This document shows, piece after piece, positions 18,582 through 27,387 of a DNA stretch of 64,000 nucleotides. Source of the stretch: Hydrogenophilus thiooxidans (GTDB lineage Bacteria > Pseudomonadota > Gammaproteobacteria > Burkholderiales > Rhodocyclaceae). The DNA is taken from positions 62,001-126,000 of the forward strand of contig NZ_JAHLSY010000003.1 in assembly GCF_019049855.1 (NCBI RefSeq), given 5' to 3'. The notes beneath the pieces are model-generated. The model was given only the letters and a program-made list of their open reading frames with translations, was not told the origin of the DNA and searched no databases. Position numbers and translations under genes: made by a program. Each line of letters begins with the position of its first letter. Position 1 is the first letter of the stretch.

Positions 18582-18841
18582 GAGACGAGCGACGTCACGC
18601 CGTAGATGTTAGCCAACGCAAGCGCACTTTCGGGTAGGTTTCGTACCGTGATCGTCGCCCCCTCCCGGCTTGCCCGGCGGCGCCACGCGAGCAACAACGC
18701 GATGAGCGCCGAATCACACACCGTAACCGCACCGGCGTCCACGGTGATCGACGCGGCGCCTGCCGGGTAACGATCCACCCACTCATGCGCGGTATAGACG
18801 GTGATTACCCCCGAAAGCGCAAGCACACCACCGTCAGCCAT
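18578..18841 (-). CDS. mlaB: MlaB, STAS-domain subunit of the Mla transporter
   Basis: An 87-residue STAS-domain protein. MlaB binds the MlaF ATPase from the cytoplasmic side and is needed for assembly and activity of the MlaFEDB complex. The conserved STAS segment VTVCDSALIALLLAWRRRA holds the residues around the usual phosphorylatable position (D-S-A). ATG 18841 is chosen as it overlaps the mlaC stop at 18834 and gives the expected length; a longer frame to 18889 lacks family sequence. Confidence 0.8.
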   Translation of the reverse strand: MADGGVLALSGVITVYTAHEWVDRYPAGAASITVDAGAVTVCDSALIALLLAWRRRASREGATITVRNLPESALALANIYGVTSLVS

Positions 18842-19508
18842 TGGCGCCCTTTCCTGGCCCGGGCACTGGGTCGCTCTCACCTTTGGCATTCTTCTCAGCC
18901 AACAAGCGGATCAACCCGTCGATGCCGTTGCGGTTGATCTCGGCCGAAAAACTCCCGCGGTAGTTGGTCACCAGGCTCACCCCAGCAATCACCACGTCGA
19001 AGATCCGCCACCCGTTGCCGCTATTTTGAAGCACATATTGCACGTCGATCGGTTCACTCCCAGCGCGAACGATTCGCGCCGCGACGCGAACGATCGCATC
19101 GTCTGCCCCACCTCTTTGCGGAACGAATTCGAGGGTTTCGTCTTTGTACGCCTTCGCCGCATTCGAATAGGTGCGCAACAGCAGTTTTTTGAACTCGTCG
19201 GTGAGCTGCGCGCGCTGTTGCGGCGTAGCCTGCCGCCAAGCCGGACCGACTGCCAAGGCCGTCATGCGCGGCATGTCGAAATAGGGCAGCACATTGGTTT
19301 CGACAAAGGCAGCGAGCGCCTCGCGACTCGGCTCATCAACCACCGGATGCGCTTTGAGGTAGGCAAAGACCGCATCCGAGAGACGCTGCACGAGCGCTAC
19401 CGGGTCTTCATCCAACTTGAGTTCGGCTGCGCTCAGGTGCCGCCCGCGAGCAGCCACCCAAATGATCCCGCCCAAGATTGCGCTGAGAAAAACACGCCGG
19501 CTTGCCAT
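18834..19508 (-). CDS. mlaC: MlaC, periplasmic phospholipid shuttle
   Basis: A 224-residue soluble periplasmic carrier that passes phospholipids between MlaA at the outer membrane and MlaD at the inner membrane. The N-terminus (MASRRVFLSAILGGIIWVAA) is a signal with a twin-arginine-like start. The body has the MlaC pattern: YFDMPRMTALAVG, a WRQATPQQRAQL segment, and VDVVIAGVSLVTNYR-like residues near the end. I chose ATG 19508; ATG 19526 is possible and would overlap the mlaA stop. Confidence 0.9.
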   Translation of the reverse strand: MASRRVFLSAILGGIIWVAARGRHLSAAELKLDEDPVALVQRLSDAVFAYLKAHPVVDEPSREALAAFVETNVLPYFDMPRMTALAVGPAWRQATPQQRAQLTDEFKKLLLRTYSNAAKAYKDETLEFVPQRGGADDAIVRVAARIVRAGSEPIDVQYVLQNSGNGWRIFDVVIAGVSLVTNYRGSFSAEINRNGIDGLIRLLAEKNAKGESDPVPGPGKGANG

Positions 19509-19518
19509 GTTCTCGATC

Positions 19519-20301
19519 CTATTCATAACGTTCATACACGACGGGAGGATTACCGTCGTAAATCAGATACTGGCGCCGTTGCAGATAAGAATCACGGACA
19601 TACGCATATCTGTCGATCGCCGCATCCGCCTGGGCATCGAGCGGCAACAGCCGTGCCCGGGTTTCGACGATCTCGAGGCTCTTCGCCGCAAAGCGCGCCG
19701 TGTCATCCTCGAGATGGGTCGTGGGATCGCCCAGCCGATCGACCGGCCATGCGGCGGCGTCGCGTAAGGTTCTTGGTCCCAGAATAGGAAGTACCAGGTA
19801 CGGGCCGCTCCCCACGCCCCAGCGCGCCAACGTCTGACCAAAATCTTCGTTGTGTTTGGGAAGCCCAGCTTCGGACGCGATATCGAAAAGGCCGAACACC
19901 CCAAAGGTCGTGTTGAACGCAAAGCGCATCCAATCGTTCGCCGCTGCCCCGGGTTTGCCTTGCAACAAATTGTTGAACCCGATCCAGAGATCCCCCAGGT
20001 TTCCGAAGAAGTTGCTCACCCCTTTTTTCACCGGTTCCGGCGCCACGGTGTCATACGCCTGCGCCACGGGCTTCACCACCGCACGATCGAGCGCTTCGTT
20101 CACCGCGAACATCGTGCGGTTGAACCCTTCCCATGGGTCGACTGGCGTTGCGCGCACCGCAGCGTTCGTCGACGACGCATCCGCGCTAACCCCTCCCCGC
20201 TGAACGGCGGTTGCACAGCCGCTCGACGCAACCGCGAGCGCTCCGATCGCCAATGCGCGGCCCAACCACGTACTGAACCCCTTTTGCGTCACGTGCTGCA
20301 T
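19519..20301 (-). CDS. mlaA: MlaA (VacJ) outer-membrane lipoprotein
   Basis: A 260-residue lipoprotein that sits in the outer membrane, usually bound to a porin, and removes misplaced phospholipids from the outer leaflet. A lipobox ending in A-S-S-G-C29 follows a hydrophobic signal. The family motifs DPWEGFNRTMFAVNE, NFFGNLGDLW, NTTFGVFGLFD and GPYLVLPILGP are all present. In E. coli mlaA lies away from mlaFEDCB; here it is inside the operon between mlaD and mlaC, as is usual in betaproteobacteria. Confidence 0.95.
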   Translation of the reverse strand: MQHVTQKGFSTWLGRALAIGALAVASSGCATAVQRGGVSADASSTNAAVRATPVDPWEGFNRTMFAVNEALDRAVVKPVAQAYDTVAPEPVKKGVSNFFGNLGDLWIGFNNLLQGKPGAAANDWMRFAFNTTFGVFGLFDIASEAGLPKHNEDFGQTLARWGVGSGPYLVLPILGPRTLRDAAAWPVDRLGDPTTHLEDDTARFAAKSLEIVETRARLLPLDAQADAAIDRYAYVRDSYLQRRQYLIYDGNPPVVYERYE

Positions 20302-20306
20302 GGGCG

Positions 20307-20765
20307 TTACTCCGCTGCTTTATTGACCAAAAACTGGCCGATCAATTTTTCCAAGACCACCGCCGATTGCGTCAACACGATGCGGTCGCCATCCTGAAGG
20401 TTTTCCAAATCGGCACCCGCTTCGATCCCCACGTACTGTTCCCCCAGCAACCCCGCGGTCAAAATGCTGGCGCTCGAATCCTTCGGGAAAGGGATTCTCT
20501 TACTGAGTTCCATCGTCACCTCAGCACGGTAGTTTTTCGGATCGAGTCGAATCGCGGTCACCCGTCCGACCAGCACTCCGGCACTCTTTACCGGCGCTTT
20601 CACCTTCAATCCGCCGATATTGTCGAAATAGGCGACAACGCGGATCGTCTCACCGTCGATCCGCGATGTAGCGGCACTGGAGACCTCGAAGGCCAGGAAA
20701 AAGAGCGCCGCCATCCCCAGCAAAACGAACAGCCCGACCCAAACGTCCCAACTTTTGCGTTCCAT
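20307..20765 (-). CDS. mlaD: MlaD, inner-membrane MCE protein
   Basis: A 152-residue single-pass protein with one MCE domain, which forms a hexameric ring on top of the MlaFE transporter. The membrane helix is at about residues 7-30 (WVGLFVLLGMAALFFLAF). The MCE pattern FDNIGGLKVKAPVKSAGV follows, then YRAEVTMEL and a GLLGEQYVGI pore-loop-like segment. ATG 20765 comes right after the mlaE stop at 20767, an almost overlapping start. Length is in the family range, slightly short at the C-terminus compared with E. coli (183). Confidence 0.93.
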   Translation of the reverse strand: MERKSWDVWVGLFVLLGMAALFFLAFEVSSAATSRIDGETIRVVAYFDNIGGLKVKAPVKSAGVLVGRVTAIRLDPKNYRAEVTMELSKRIPFPKDSSASILTAGLLGEQYVGIEAGADLENLQDGDRIVLTQSAVVLEKLIGQFLVNKAAE

Positions 20766-20766
20766 C

Positions 20767-21549
20767 TCAGCGTCCAATGAACAGGAATGCGGTCAGCACG
20801 AAATCGGCCGCGAGCACCGCCAACGCCCCAAAAACCACGGTTTTGGTGATCGCGCGCGAAACCCCTTCCGCAGTCGGCGTGCAACTCCACCCTTGAAACA
20901 CGGCGATCCAGGTGACAATGACCCCGAAGATGAGACTTTTCACAACGCCGTTGCGCACGTCTTCCTCGAAATCGACCGCGTTCTGCATCTGCGACCAGAA
21001 GGTACCGTGATCCACCCCGATCACCACCACACCGATGAACCAACCGCCCAAAATCCCCACCGCGGAAAAGATCGCCGCCAGCAACGGCATCGCAATCACC
21101 CCCGCCCAGAACTTCGGGGCGATGACGCGCGCGATTGGGTTTACCGCCATCACGTCCATCGCATCGAGCTGCTCGGTTGCCTTCATCAATCCGATTTCAG
21201 CGGTCATCGCGCTTCCGGCGCGACTGGCGAACAACAACGCGGCAACCACCGGCCCGAGCTCACGCAGTAACGAAAGCGCCACCACCCCGCCGAGCGCCGT
21301 TTCCGAGCCAAAACGTTGGAGCGTATCATACCCTTGGAGCCCCAGCACCAAACCGACGAACGCCCCCGAAACCACGATGATCAGGATCGACAACACCCCA
21401 GCGAAATAGAGGTCACGGATGAGCAACGGCAAGCGGCGAAAGGTCATGCCAGAGTGGTGGAGCAACGCGATCACGAACCGCGCAGCCAATCCCAGTTGGA
21501 CCACCGCGTCGATCGTTGCCCGCCCTAGGCGCGCGACTGCTTCGATCAT
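20767..21549 (-). CDS. mlaE: MlaE, permease of the Mla phospholipid transporter
   Basis: A 260-residue integral membrane permease that forms a dimer in the MlaFEDB complex. It shows the MlaE pattern: G-L-V-L-G-L-Q-G-Y near residue 68, LLRELGPVVAALLFASRAGSAM with the conserved E and RAG, TEQLDAMDVMAVNP, and later QGWSCTPTAEGVSRAIT. Five or so helices are visible. It overlaps the mlaF stop by 4 bases (ATGA), so ATPase and permease are coupled. Confidence 0.95.
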   Translation of the reverse strand: MIEAVARLGRATIDAVVQLGLAARFVIALLHHSGMTFRRLPLLIRDLYFAGVLSILIIVVSGAFVGLVLGLQGYDTLQRFGSETALGGVVALSLLRELGPVVAALLFASRAGSAMTAEIGLMKATEQLDAMDVMAVNPIARVIAPKFWAGVIAMPLLAAIFSAVGILGGWFIGVVVIGVDHGTFWSQMQNAVDFEEDVRNGVVKSLIFGVIVTWIAVFQGWSCTPTAEGVSRAITKTVVFGALAVLAADFVLTAFLFIGR

Positions 21550-22361
21550 TGCCCCTCCATCAGCGCTTCGGCTAAGGGCGGCGCCGGATAGTGGAACGGC
21601 GCCGGCCCGTCGATTTCGCCGCGGACGAACTGGCGCACATAGGGGTCGCTCGCGTTGCGGATTTCGTCCGGTGTGCCGTGCGCGACGATGCGCCCACGCG
21701 AAACGAAATAGACATAATCAACGAGCGCGAGCGATTCGACCACATCGTGGGTGACCACCACCGACGCCGCCCCGAGCGCATCGTTCAAACGGCGAATCAG
21801 CGTTCCGATCGTCGCAAGGGAAATGGGGTCGAGCCCCGCAAACGGTTCGTCATAAAGGATCAACTCCGGATCCAGCGCAATGGCGCGGGCCAGCGCCACC
21901 CGCCGCGCCATACCGCCCGAAAGCTCACTCGTGCGTAAGCGCGCCGCACCCCGCAACCCAACCGCTTCCAGTTTGAGTAATACCAGATCGCGGATCAACG
22001 GCTCCGGCAGTCGGGTATGCTCCCGCAACGGGAACGCGACGTTTTCGAATACGTCGAGATCGGTGAAAAGCGCCCCGAATTGAAAGAGCATCCCGATACG
22101 GCGCCGCAGCGCGTAGCGTTGCGCTTCCGAGGCTTGCTCGAGGCGGACACCCAAAACCTCAACGGCGCCAGACCATGGGCGTAATTGCCCGGTCATGAGG
22201 CGCAACAGCGTCGTCTTGCCCGAACCCGATCCCCCCATGATCGCGACCACCTGGCCGCGATGAACGGTGAAATCGATGCCGTGCAGGATCTGCCGCGTCC
22301 CATACCCGGCGTCAACCCCGGACAACGAAGCGACCAATCGTTCTGTCACGCATTGTGCCAT
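21546..22361 (-). CDS. mlaF: MlaF, ATPase of the Mla phospholipid transporter
   Basis: A 271-residue ABC ATPase that drives the Mla system. Walker A is GGSGSGKTT near residue 40, the signature LSGGMARRV, and Walker B ELILYDEPFAGLDP, where the phrase DPEL-ILYDEPF is typical of MlaF. It is the first gene of the long minus-strand mla run. ATG 22361 lies 17 bases after a TATAAT box on the minus strand, giving a very short leader. FlgO-like genes are transcribed away from it on the other side. Confidence 0.95.
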   Translation of the reverse strand: MAQCVTERLVASLSGVDAGYGTRQILHGIDFTVHRGQVVAIMGGSGSGKTTLLRLMTGQLRPWSGAVEVLGVRLEQASEAQRYALRRRIGMLFQFGALFTDLDVFENVAFPLREHTRLPEPLIRDLVLLKLEAVGLRGAARLRTSELSGGMARRVALARAIALDPELILYDEPFAGLDPISLATIGTLIRRLNDALGAASVVVTHDVVESLALVDYVYFVSRGRIVAHGTPDEIRNASDPYVRQFVRGEIDGPAPFHYPAPPLAEALMEGQ

Positions 22362-22378
22362 TTTTGAGCGAAGCTCTC

Positions 22379-22384
22379 ATTATA
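22379..22384 (-). promoter_or_regulatory. possible -10 box for the mla operon
   Basis: A perfect TATAAT reads on the minus strand, 17 bases before the mlaF ATG. No good -35 hexamer lies 16-18 bases upstream, so the call rests on the -10 alone. A short GAGC/GCTC repeat lies between it and the start codon. Confidence 0.4.
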
Positions 22385-22492
22385 CCTGATCGGCAACGTG
22401 CGAAATTGCGCGCATTTTTCCCCGTAAAATCCCCTCAAGTTTTTTGCTTGGTTGCCGATAATGCACACAAACTACCATCAGGAGTCATCACC

Positions 22493-23176
22493 ATGACACC
22501 GCGTTCACTGTTAGGGGTCCTCTTTGCGGCACTCACGGCTGCCGGTTGTTCGTCGGTCACCGTAAACGCACATCATGAGACCTCCAACCCAATCGCAAAT
22601 GGCGAGCGACAAGGAGCCACCACACCCGAGTACGCCGCTGCAACGCCGTCGATCGAAATGCGCCCGGCGTTTCGTCCGCCACGTCAAGTGACCACTCCAT
22701 CTCATTCGGTCGCCGAAGCGCTCAACTTGATGGCGGAACAGCTCGACGCCAATACCAAACATAAGAGCGCCTATCCCGCAGTGCTTGCTGCGACCTTCGT
22801 CAACCTCGACCGGATCGACGACACGGCACCACTTGGGCGGCTACTCACCGAAGGGTTGGTCGCGCGCTTGCAGGTTCGTGGCTGGAACCTCTATGACGTG
22901 CGCCTCAGTAAAGCGGTTGCGGTCACGCCAGAGGGCGAGTTCGTCCTCTCCCGCGATCCCAAGCGGCTCGAATACCAGTATGCGGCTGCGGCTGCGCTCA
23001 CGGGCACCTACAGCGTGACCAGTAACGAAGTCATTCTCCACGCACGGATCACCGATGTCGCAACTGGCGTCGTGGTAGCCAGTTCCGAGGTGCGGCTTCC
23101 CATCGACGACACGGTAGCCCACCTCCTCACCGATCACGACAACCTGCGCCCGATGCGGATCATTCGGGGCAACTGA
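22493..23176 (+). CDS. FlgO-like lipoprotein
   Basis: A 227-residue lipoprotein: a short hydrophobic signal ends in T-A-A-G-C19. From about residue 75 it matches the FlgO domain pattern, with LMAEQLDANT, a TFVNLDRIDDTAPLGRLLTE stretch, EFVLSRDPKRL and an ALTGTYSV segment followed by a beta-rich tail. FlgO was described in Vibrio as an outer-membrane protein that stabilises flagella, but the domain is also found in proteins with no flagellar link. No flagellar gene is nearby. ATG 22493 is chosen for its AGGAG site and lipobox. Residues 20-70 are low in recognisable sequence. Confidence 0.8.
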   Translation: MTPRSLLGVLFAALTAAGCSSVTVNAHHETSNPIANGERQGATTPEYAAATPSIEMRPAFRPPRQVTTPSHSVAEALNLMAEQLDANTKHKSAYPAVLAATFVNLDRIDDTAPLGRLLTEGLVARLQVRGWNLYDVRLSKAVAVTPEGEFVLSRDPKRLEYQYAAAAALTGTYSVTSNEVILHARITDVATGVVVASSEVRLPIDDTVAHLLTDHDNLRPMRIIRGN

Positions 23177-23769
23177 TGCGGCAACCCCCAAAGCGCAGAC
23201 CCGTGCCGATGCGGTGTAAGTGGCCCCAACGCTTCGCGCTGGTCGCGCTTACGAGCACACTTCTGGGGTGCGCACAAACGGCCGTTTCGCTCACGGAATC
23301 GCTCAGCGATTGCGCCACATTGTTGCGCGAGCGGCTCGGAAAAGACGCGGCGCAATTGTGCAGATGCCAAGGCTTGACGTGTACAACCCCTGTGGTCATC
23401 ACCGACTTCGTCGCGGTCGACGATTACCGGCCGCAGCGAATCGGCAAACGTCTTGGGGAAGAGTTTCGCTTGGCGTGGCAACAACAGTGCCAGCGCCCGG
23501 TCCGTACCGTTGAACTCGCTGCCGACTTTCGCCTCGACGAAAGCGGGCTCCGTGCGCTCACTCGCGACGTTGCGCAATTGATGACCACGACCACCACGGA
23601 TCCGCTCGCTTTCGTTGGCACCTACCGTTTGGAAGGAAGCGATCGCATCCGCTACTTCATCCGCCAGGTCCATCTGCCCACGCAAACCTCCACGACCATG
23701 GCCGGAGGCTACTTGCCGCGACGCTGCATCGATCCTATGATGCCGCTGCCCACCCGCCTCACCGACTGA
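23176..23769 (+). CDS. Second FlgO-like lipoprotein
   Basis: A 197-residue lipoprotein, partner of the preceding gene, whose stop it overlaps by one base. The lipobox is L-L-G-C32 when counted from ATG 23176; ATG 23209 is an equally sensible start that shortens the signal. The mature part has four further cysteines early (C46, C62, C64, C69, approximate), then a diverged FlgO-like domain: VVITDFVAVDDYRPQRIGK, LGEEFRLAWQ and FVGTYRLEGSDRI. It may have arisen by duplication of the same domain as its neighbour. The function is unknown; surface or periplasmic location is inferred from the lipobox. Confidence 0.65.
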   Translation: MRQPPKRRPVPMRCKWPQRFALVALTSTLLGCAQTAVSLTESLSDCATLLRERLGKDAAQLCRCQGLTCTTPVVITDFVAVDDYRPQRIGKRLGEEFRLAWQQQCQRPVRTVELAADFRLDESGLRALTRDVAQLMTTTTTDPLAFVGTYRLEGSDRIRYFIRQVHLPTQTSTTMAGGYLPRRCIDPMMPLPTRLTD

Positions 23770-23813
23770 GCGGCAAGCTCACAGAGCCCTTCCGTGTGCT
23801 CCTTACCCCCCGC

Positions 23814-25796
23814 TCAATCTGGCCCAGCCAAAAAGCGCTCGCGCGCCGCCTCGAGCGCCGCGATATCCCCGCGCACGATCAGCGCGTCCCCCCGCTGCAG
23901 GCGGAAACTCGCGTCCGGCGCCGCCCCGCGAATCCCCCGACGCCGCACCGCAACCACTTCGACGCGTAACGTATCGAGCGCGAGCGCCCCCAGCGTATGC
24001 CCCACCCACGGAGAATCGTCGCTCACTACGAAGGTATCCAGCCGGACACCGTCTGCATCGGGTTCTTCGTCTGCGGCGTCGCTCACTCCGGAAAAGAAAC
24101 CGCGGAACAGCCCATACCGCTCCTCGCGCAAGGCACGCAGTCGGCGTACCAGTTTCGGCAACGGCACGCCGATCAGCGCCAGCGTCTGCACCGCCATCAT
24201 GATGGCCACCTCGATCGCTTCCGGAATCACCTCGGAGGCGCCAGCGGCGAACATCCGCTCGATGTCGCCCTCATCACGCACCCGGACCACCACGGGCGCC
24301 TCTGGCCGCAACGCTTGAACCGCCGATAGGATGCGCAGCGCTGCGTCGCGATCGGCGAAGGTGACCACCACCGCTTGCGCCCGCATCAACCCAGCCGCTT
24401 TGAGCACCTCAGTGCGCGCCGCATCCCCATAGACGACGTTTTCCCCTGCCGCCTGCGCGCGCCGCACCCGTTCCGGATCCAGATCGAGCGCGACGACGCT
24501 GATCCCCTCCTGGTCGAGGAGCTTTGCCATGTGTTGCCCGGTTCGACCATAGCCCAGCAGCAGTACCGGCGCCTTGATCTTCACCGTCCGCGCCGCAATC
24601 TGCGTGAGCTCCAACGAGCGCCGCGTCCATTCGCTCGCCACCACGCGCAAAACGAGCTTGTCGGAAAACTGCACGATCACCGGCGCGATCAACATCGACA
24701 ACACCAGCGACGCCGCGATTACCTGTGGCCACGGTTCGGGCATCAACCCGTGCCGCTCGCCCAAGGCAAGGACCACGAAACCGAACTCCCCCGCCGTACA
24801 CAACCACAAAGCGGAGCGCAGTGCGGTGCTTGCGTCACTGCCCAACACCCGTGATCCTGCCCAAACGATCACCCCTTTGAGGATCAGCACCACCACGATC
24901 GTCACCGCAACCCAAGGCAGAAAGCGAAGCACCACGCCGATGTCGAGAAACATCCCGACGGTGATGAAAAAGAGCCCCAGGAGCACGTCGCGAAACGGCT
25001 TGATATCCTCTTCTACCTGGTAGCGGTATTCGGTTTCGGCAATCAACATCCCGGCCAGGAAAGCCCCGAGCGCGAGCGACAACCCCAGGAGCTCGGAAAG
25101 CATCGCCATGCCGATCGTGACCAAAAGGACGTTCAACGTGAAGAATTCACTCGAGCGTTGCCGCGCCACCCAACCGAACCAGCGGCGCATCACGGGTTGG
25201 CCGAAGCGCAACACGAGCGCCAGCGCCACCGCCGCTTTCACCAGCGCCAGCCCCATCGGCAAGAGCCACTCTCCCCCCGCTTCGCCCCTGCCGAGCGCAG
25301 GCAGCAAAATGAGGATCGGCACCACGGCGAGATCTTGAAAGAGCAACACGCCGATCACTTCTCGCCCGTGGGGTTTTTCCAACTCCATCCGCTCGGTGAG
25401 CAATTTCGACAAAATCGCCGTCGAGGACATCGCCAACGCAGCGGCGAGTACGAAAGCACCGATCCACGGCAACCCCAGGGCCCCACCGACTCCCATCAAC
25501 ACCACGATCGTCACCAAGACCTGGATCGCCCCAAGGCCGAAGACGACGCGGCGCATCGCCTTGAGGTGACCCAGCGAAAATTCCAAACCGATCGAAAACA
25601 TCAAAAAGACGATGCCGAATTCGGCGACGAACTGCGCCGTGGCAGGATCGCGAACCAGATTGAGGGTACTGGGGCCGACGAGCACCCCGACCATCAAATA
25701 GCCGATGATCGGCGGCAAGCCCAATTGCCGCGTGAGGGCCACCGCGACCACCGACCCCGCCAGAAGCCCAACCAGCAAAAAAAGGCTTTCGTGCAT
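23814..25796 (-). CDS. Kef-type potassium/proton antiporter with TrkA domains
   Basis: A 660-residue inner-membrane protein of the CPA2 family. The first 390 residues hold about 12 helices, including GLPPIIGYLMVGVLVGP and a conserved FLAGMLIAETEYRYQVEEDIKPF segment. A Rossmann TrkA_N domain follows with LLGYGRTGQHMAKLL near residue 405, and a TrkA_C domain near residues 570-655 ends the chain (WVGHTLGAL, RRGIRGAAP, RGDALIV). The layout with TrkA_C matches the YbaL/KefB-like group more than glutathione-gated KefC. It likely moves K+ or another cation in exchange for protons. ATG 25796 is divergent from kdsD. Confidence 0.9.
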   Translation of the reverse strand: MHESLFLLVGLLAGSVVAVALTRQLGLPPIIGYLMVGVLVGPSTLNLVRDPATAQFVAEFGIVFLMFSIGLEFSLGHLKAMRRVVFGLGAIQVLVTIVVLMGVGGALGLPWIGAFVLAAALAMSSTAILSKLLTERMELEKPHGREVIGVLLFQDLAVVPILILLPALGRGEAGGEWLLPMGLALVKAAVALALVLRFGQPVMRRWFGWVARQRSSEFFTLNVLLVTIGMAMLSELLGLSLALGAFLAGMLIAETEYRYQVEEDIKPFRDVLLGLFFITVGMFLDIGVVLRFLPWVAVTIVVVLILKGVIVWAGSRVLGSDASTALRSALWLCTAGEFGFVVLALGERHGLMPEPWPQVIAASLVLSMLIAPVIVQFSDKLVLRVVASEWTRRSLELTQIAARTVKIKAPVLLLGYGRTGQHMAKLLDQEGISVVALDLDPERVRRAQAAGENVVYGDAARTEVLKAAGLMRAQAVVVTFADRDAALRILSAVQALRPEAPVVVRVRDEGDIERMFAAGASEVIPEAIEVAIMMAVQTLALIGVPLPKLVRRLRALREERYGLFRGFFSGVSDAADEEPDADGVRLDTFVVSDDSPWVGHTLGALALDTLRVEVVAVRRRGIRGAAPDASFRLQRGDALIVRGDIAALEAARERFLAGPD

Positions 25797-25819
25797 TCCG
25801 TTCCCCGACAGATGGGTTT

Positions 25820-25842
25820 GCTATACTACGCGCCAGTATAGC
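25820..25842. promoter_or_regulatory. perfect 8-bp inverted repeat between kef and kdsD
   Basis: GCTATACT and AGTATAGC flank a 7-base centre in the 58-base divergent gap. Each arm contains TATACT on one strand, so the repeat could serve as two divergent -10 boxes or as an operator. The kdsD ATG follows 13 bases later, after a GGAAAGGA ribosome site. No strong -35 box is seen on either strand. Confidence 0.45.
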
Positions 25843-25854
25843 GGAAAGGACATC

Positions 25855-26853
25855 ATGGTCGGTTCGTTAGCGCCCATCGACCCAGAGCGTCTGATCGCTC
25901 GGGGCGAAACCACATTGGCGATCGAAATCGCTGGGCTTGAGGCGGTCAAAGCACGCCTGCGGCATGACCAGAGTTTCGTCCGCGCCGTCACGGTGATCCT
26001 CGAGGCCAAAGGGCGGGTGATCGTGACCGGCGTGGGGAAATCGGGCCACATCGGGCGCAAGATCGCCGCCACCCTGGCTTCGACCGGCACCCCCGCCTAT
26101 TTCGTCCATGCGGCGGAAGCCGCGCATGGCGACCTCGGAATGATCACACCCGAGGACGTGGTGATCGCGATCTCCTATTCGGGCCAATCGGACGAACTTC
26201 TGACCATCCTGCCAGCGATCAAACGCTTCGGCGCCCACCTCATCGCGATCACCGGCCGAGCCCATTCGCCGCTCGCACAAGCCGCCGAGGTCCATCTCGA
26301 CGTCTCTGTACCGCAAGAGGCGTGCCCGCACAACATCGCGCCAACTGCGAGCACCACGGCGACGCTCGCGCTCGGGGATGCGTTGGCGATGGCGCTTTTG
26401 GAAGCGCGCGGTTTTGGTCCCGACGATTTTGCCCGCACCCACCCCGCCGGTGCGCTGGGGCGGCGGCTGTTGCTGCGGTTGAGCGACGTGATGCGGCCCC
26501 GCGCCCGCTGTCCGGTCGCAACGGCCCAGACCCCGTTCACCGAAGCGCTCTTGACGATGACCCAAGGGGGCATGGGGATGGTGATCGAAGTGGACGAGCG
26601 TGACCACCCGATCGGCATCTTTACCGACGGCGATCTGCGTAGGCTCCTAGAGCGCGGCACCGATTGGCGCCATGCCCGTTTCGGCGATGTGGCCCACCCT
26701 GCCCCCAAAACGCTCCCGGCAACTGCGCTTGCCGCCGAAGCGGCCCGCTTCATGGAGACGCACCGCATCAACCACATCCTGGCCGTACACGCAGACGGAA
26801 CCCTTGCGGGTGCGGTCCATATGCACGATTTGATGCACGCCAAGGTGATTTAG
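25855..26853 (+). CDS. kdsD: D-arabinose 5-phosphate isomerase
   Basis: A 332-residue enzyme that converts ribulose 5-phosphate to arabinose 5-phosphate, the precursor of Kdo in lipopolysaccharide. Residues 40-185 are a SIS sugar isomerase domain (VTGVGKSGHIGRK at 57-69, ISYSGQSDEL), with the catalytic-region histidines in H-A-A-E-A-A-H-G-D-L. Two CBS domains follow, residues 210-330. It belongs to the KpsF/GutQ/KdsD group; KdsD is chosen because kdsC follows directly. ATG 25855 has GGAAAGGA upstream. It is the first gene of kdsD-kdsC-lptC-lptA. Confidence 0.94.
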   Translation: MVGSLAPIDPERLIARGETTLAIEIAGLEAVKARLRHDQSFVRAVTVILEAKGRVIVTGVGKSGHIGRKIAATLASTGTPAYFVHAAEAAHGDLGMITPEDVVIAISYSGQSDELLTILPAIKRFGAHLIAITGRAHSPLAQAAEVHLDVSVPQEACPHNIAPTASTTATLALGDALAMALLEARGFGPDDFARTHPAGALGRRLLLRLSDVMRPRARCPVATAQTPFTEALLTMTQGGMGMVIEVDERDHPIGIFTDGDLRRLLERGTDWRHARFGDVAHPAPKTLPATALAAEAARFMETHRINHILAVHADGTLAGAVHMHDLMHAKVI

Positions 26854-27387
26854 ATGGATGCTCGAGCCAAAGCGCGCGCCGTGCGTCTCATGGGGTTTGA
26901 CATCGACGGGGTGATGACCGACGGCCGCCTCTATTACGGCCCCGACGGCGAAACCCTAAAAGTTTTTCACAGTCGCGATGGACACGGCCTGAAACTGCTG
27001 ATGCGCGCCGGAATCGTCGTCGTGGTGATCTCGGGGCGGCGCTCTGCAGCGCTCGAAGCGCGCTGTGCCGAACTCGGTGTGCACGAATGCCACTTGGGTG
27101 TCGAAGACAAACTCGCGACGCTGCAAACCATCCTTGCCCGGCGCAACTTGACGCGCCAACAGGCCGGATATATGGGCGACGACATCGTCGACCTCGAAAT
27201 TCTCTGCCAGTGCGGGTTTTCGGCGGCGCCTGCCGACGCCCATCCGGAGGTCTGCGCCCGCGTCGACTACCGTGCGGCGCTGCCTGGCGGTCACGGCGCC
27301 GTCCGTGAAGTGTGTGATTGGCTGCTCAAAACGCAAAACCGTTACCATCAGCTGGTTCAAGAAGCCTTGGGGTCCGCTGCGCCATGA
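26854..27387 (+). CDS. kdsC: Kdo-8-phosphate phosphatase
   Basis: A 177-residue HAD-family phosphatase that removes phosphate from Kdo 8-phosphate. The nucleophile motif is D16-I-D18-GVMTDG, and motif II lies in VVVISGRRSAAL; GYMGDDIVDLE carries the motif IV aspartates. It has no cap domain, as expected for the tetrameric KdsC. The start codon directly follows the kdsD stop (TAG then ATG), and the stop overlaps lptC (ATGA). Confidence 0.95.
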   Translation: MDARAKARAVRLMGFDIDGVMTDGRLYYGPDGETLKVFHSRDGHGLKLLMRAGIVVVVISGRRSAALEARCAELGVHECHLGVEDKLATLQTILARRNLTRQQAGYMGDDIVDLEILCQCGFSAAPADAHPEVCARVDYRAALPGGHGAVREVCDWLLKTQNRYHQLVQEALGSAAP

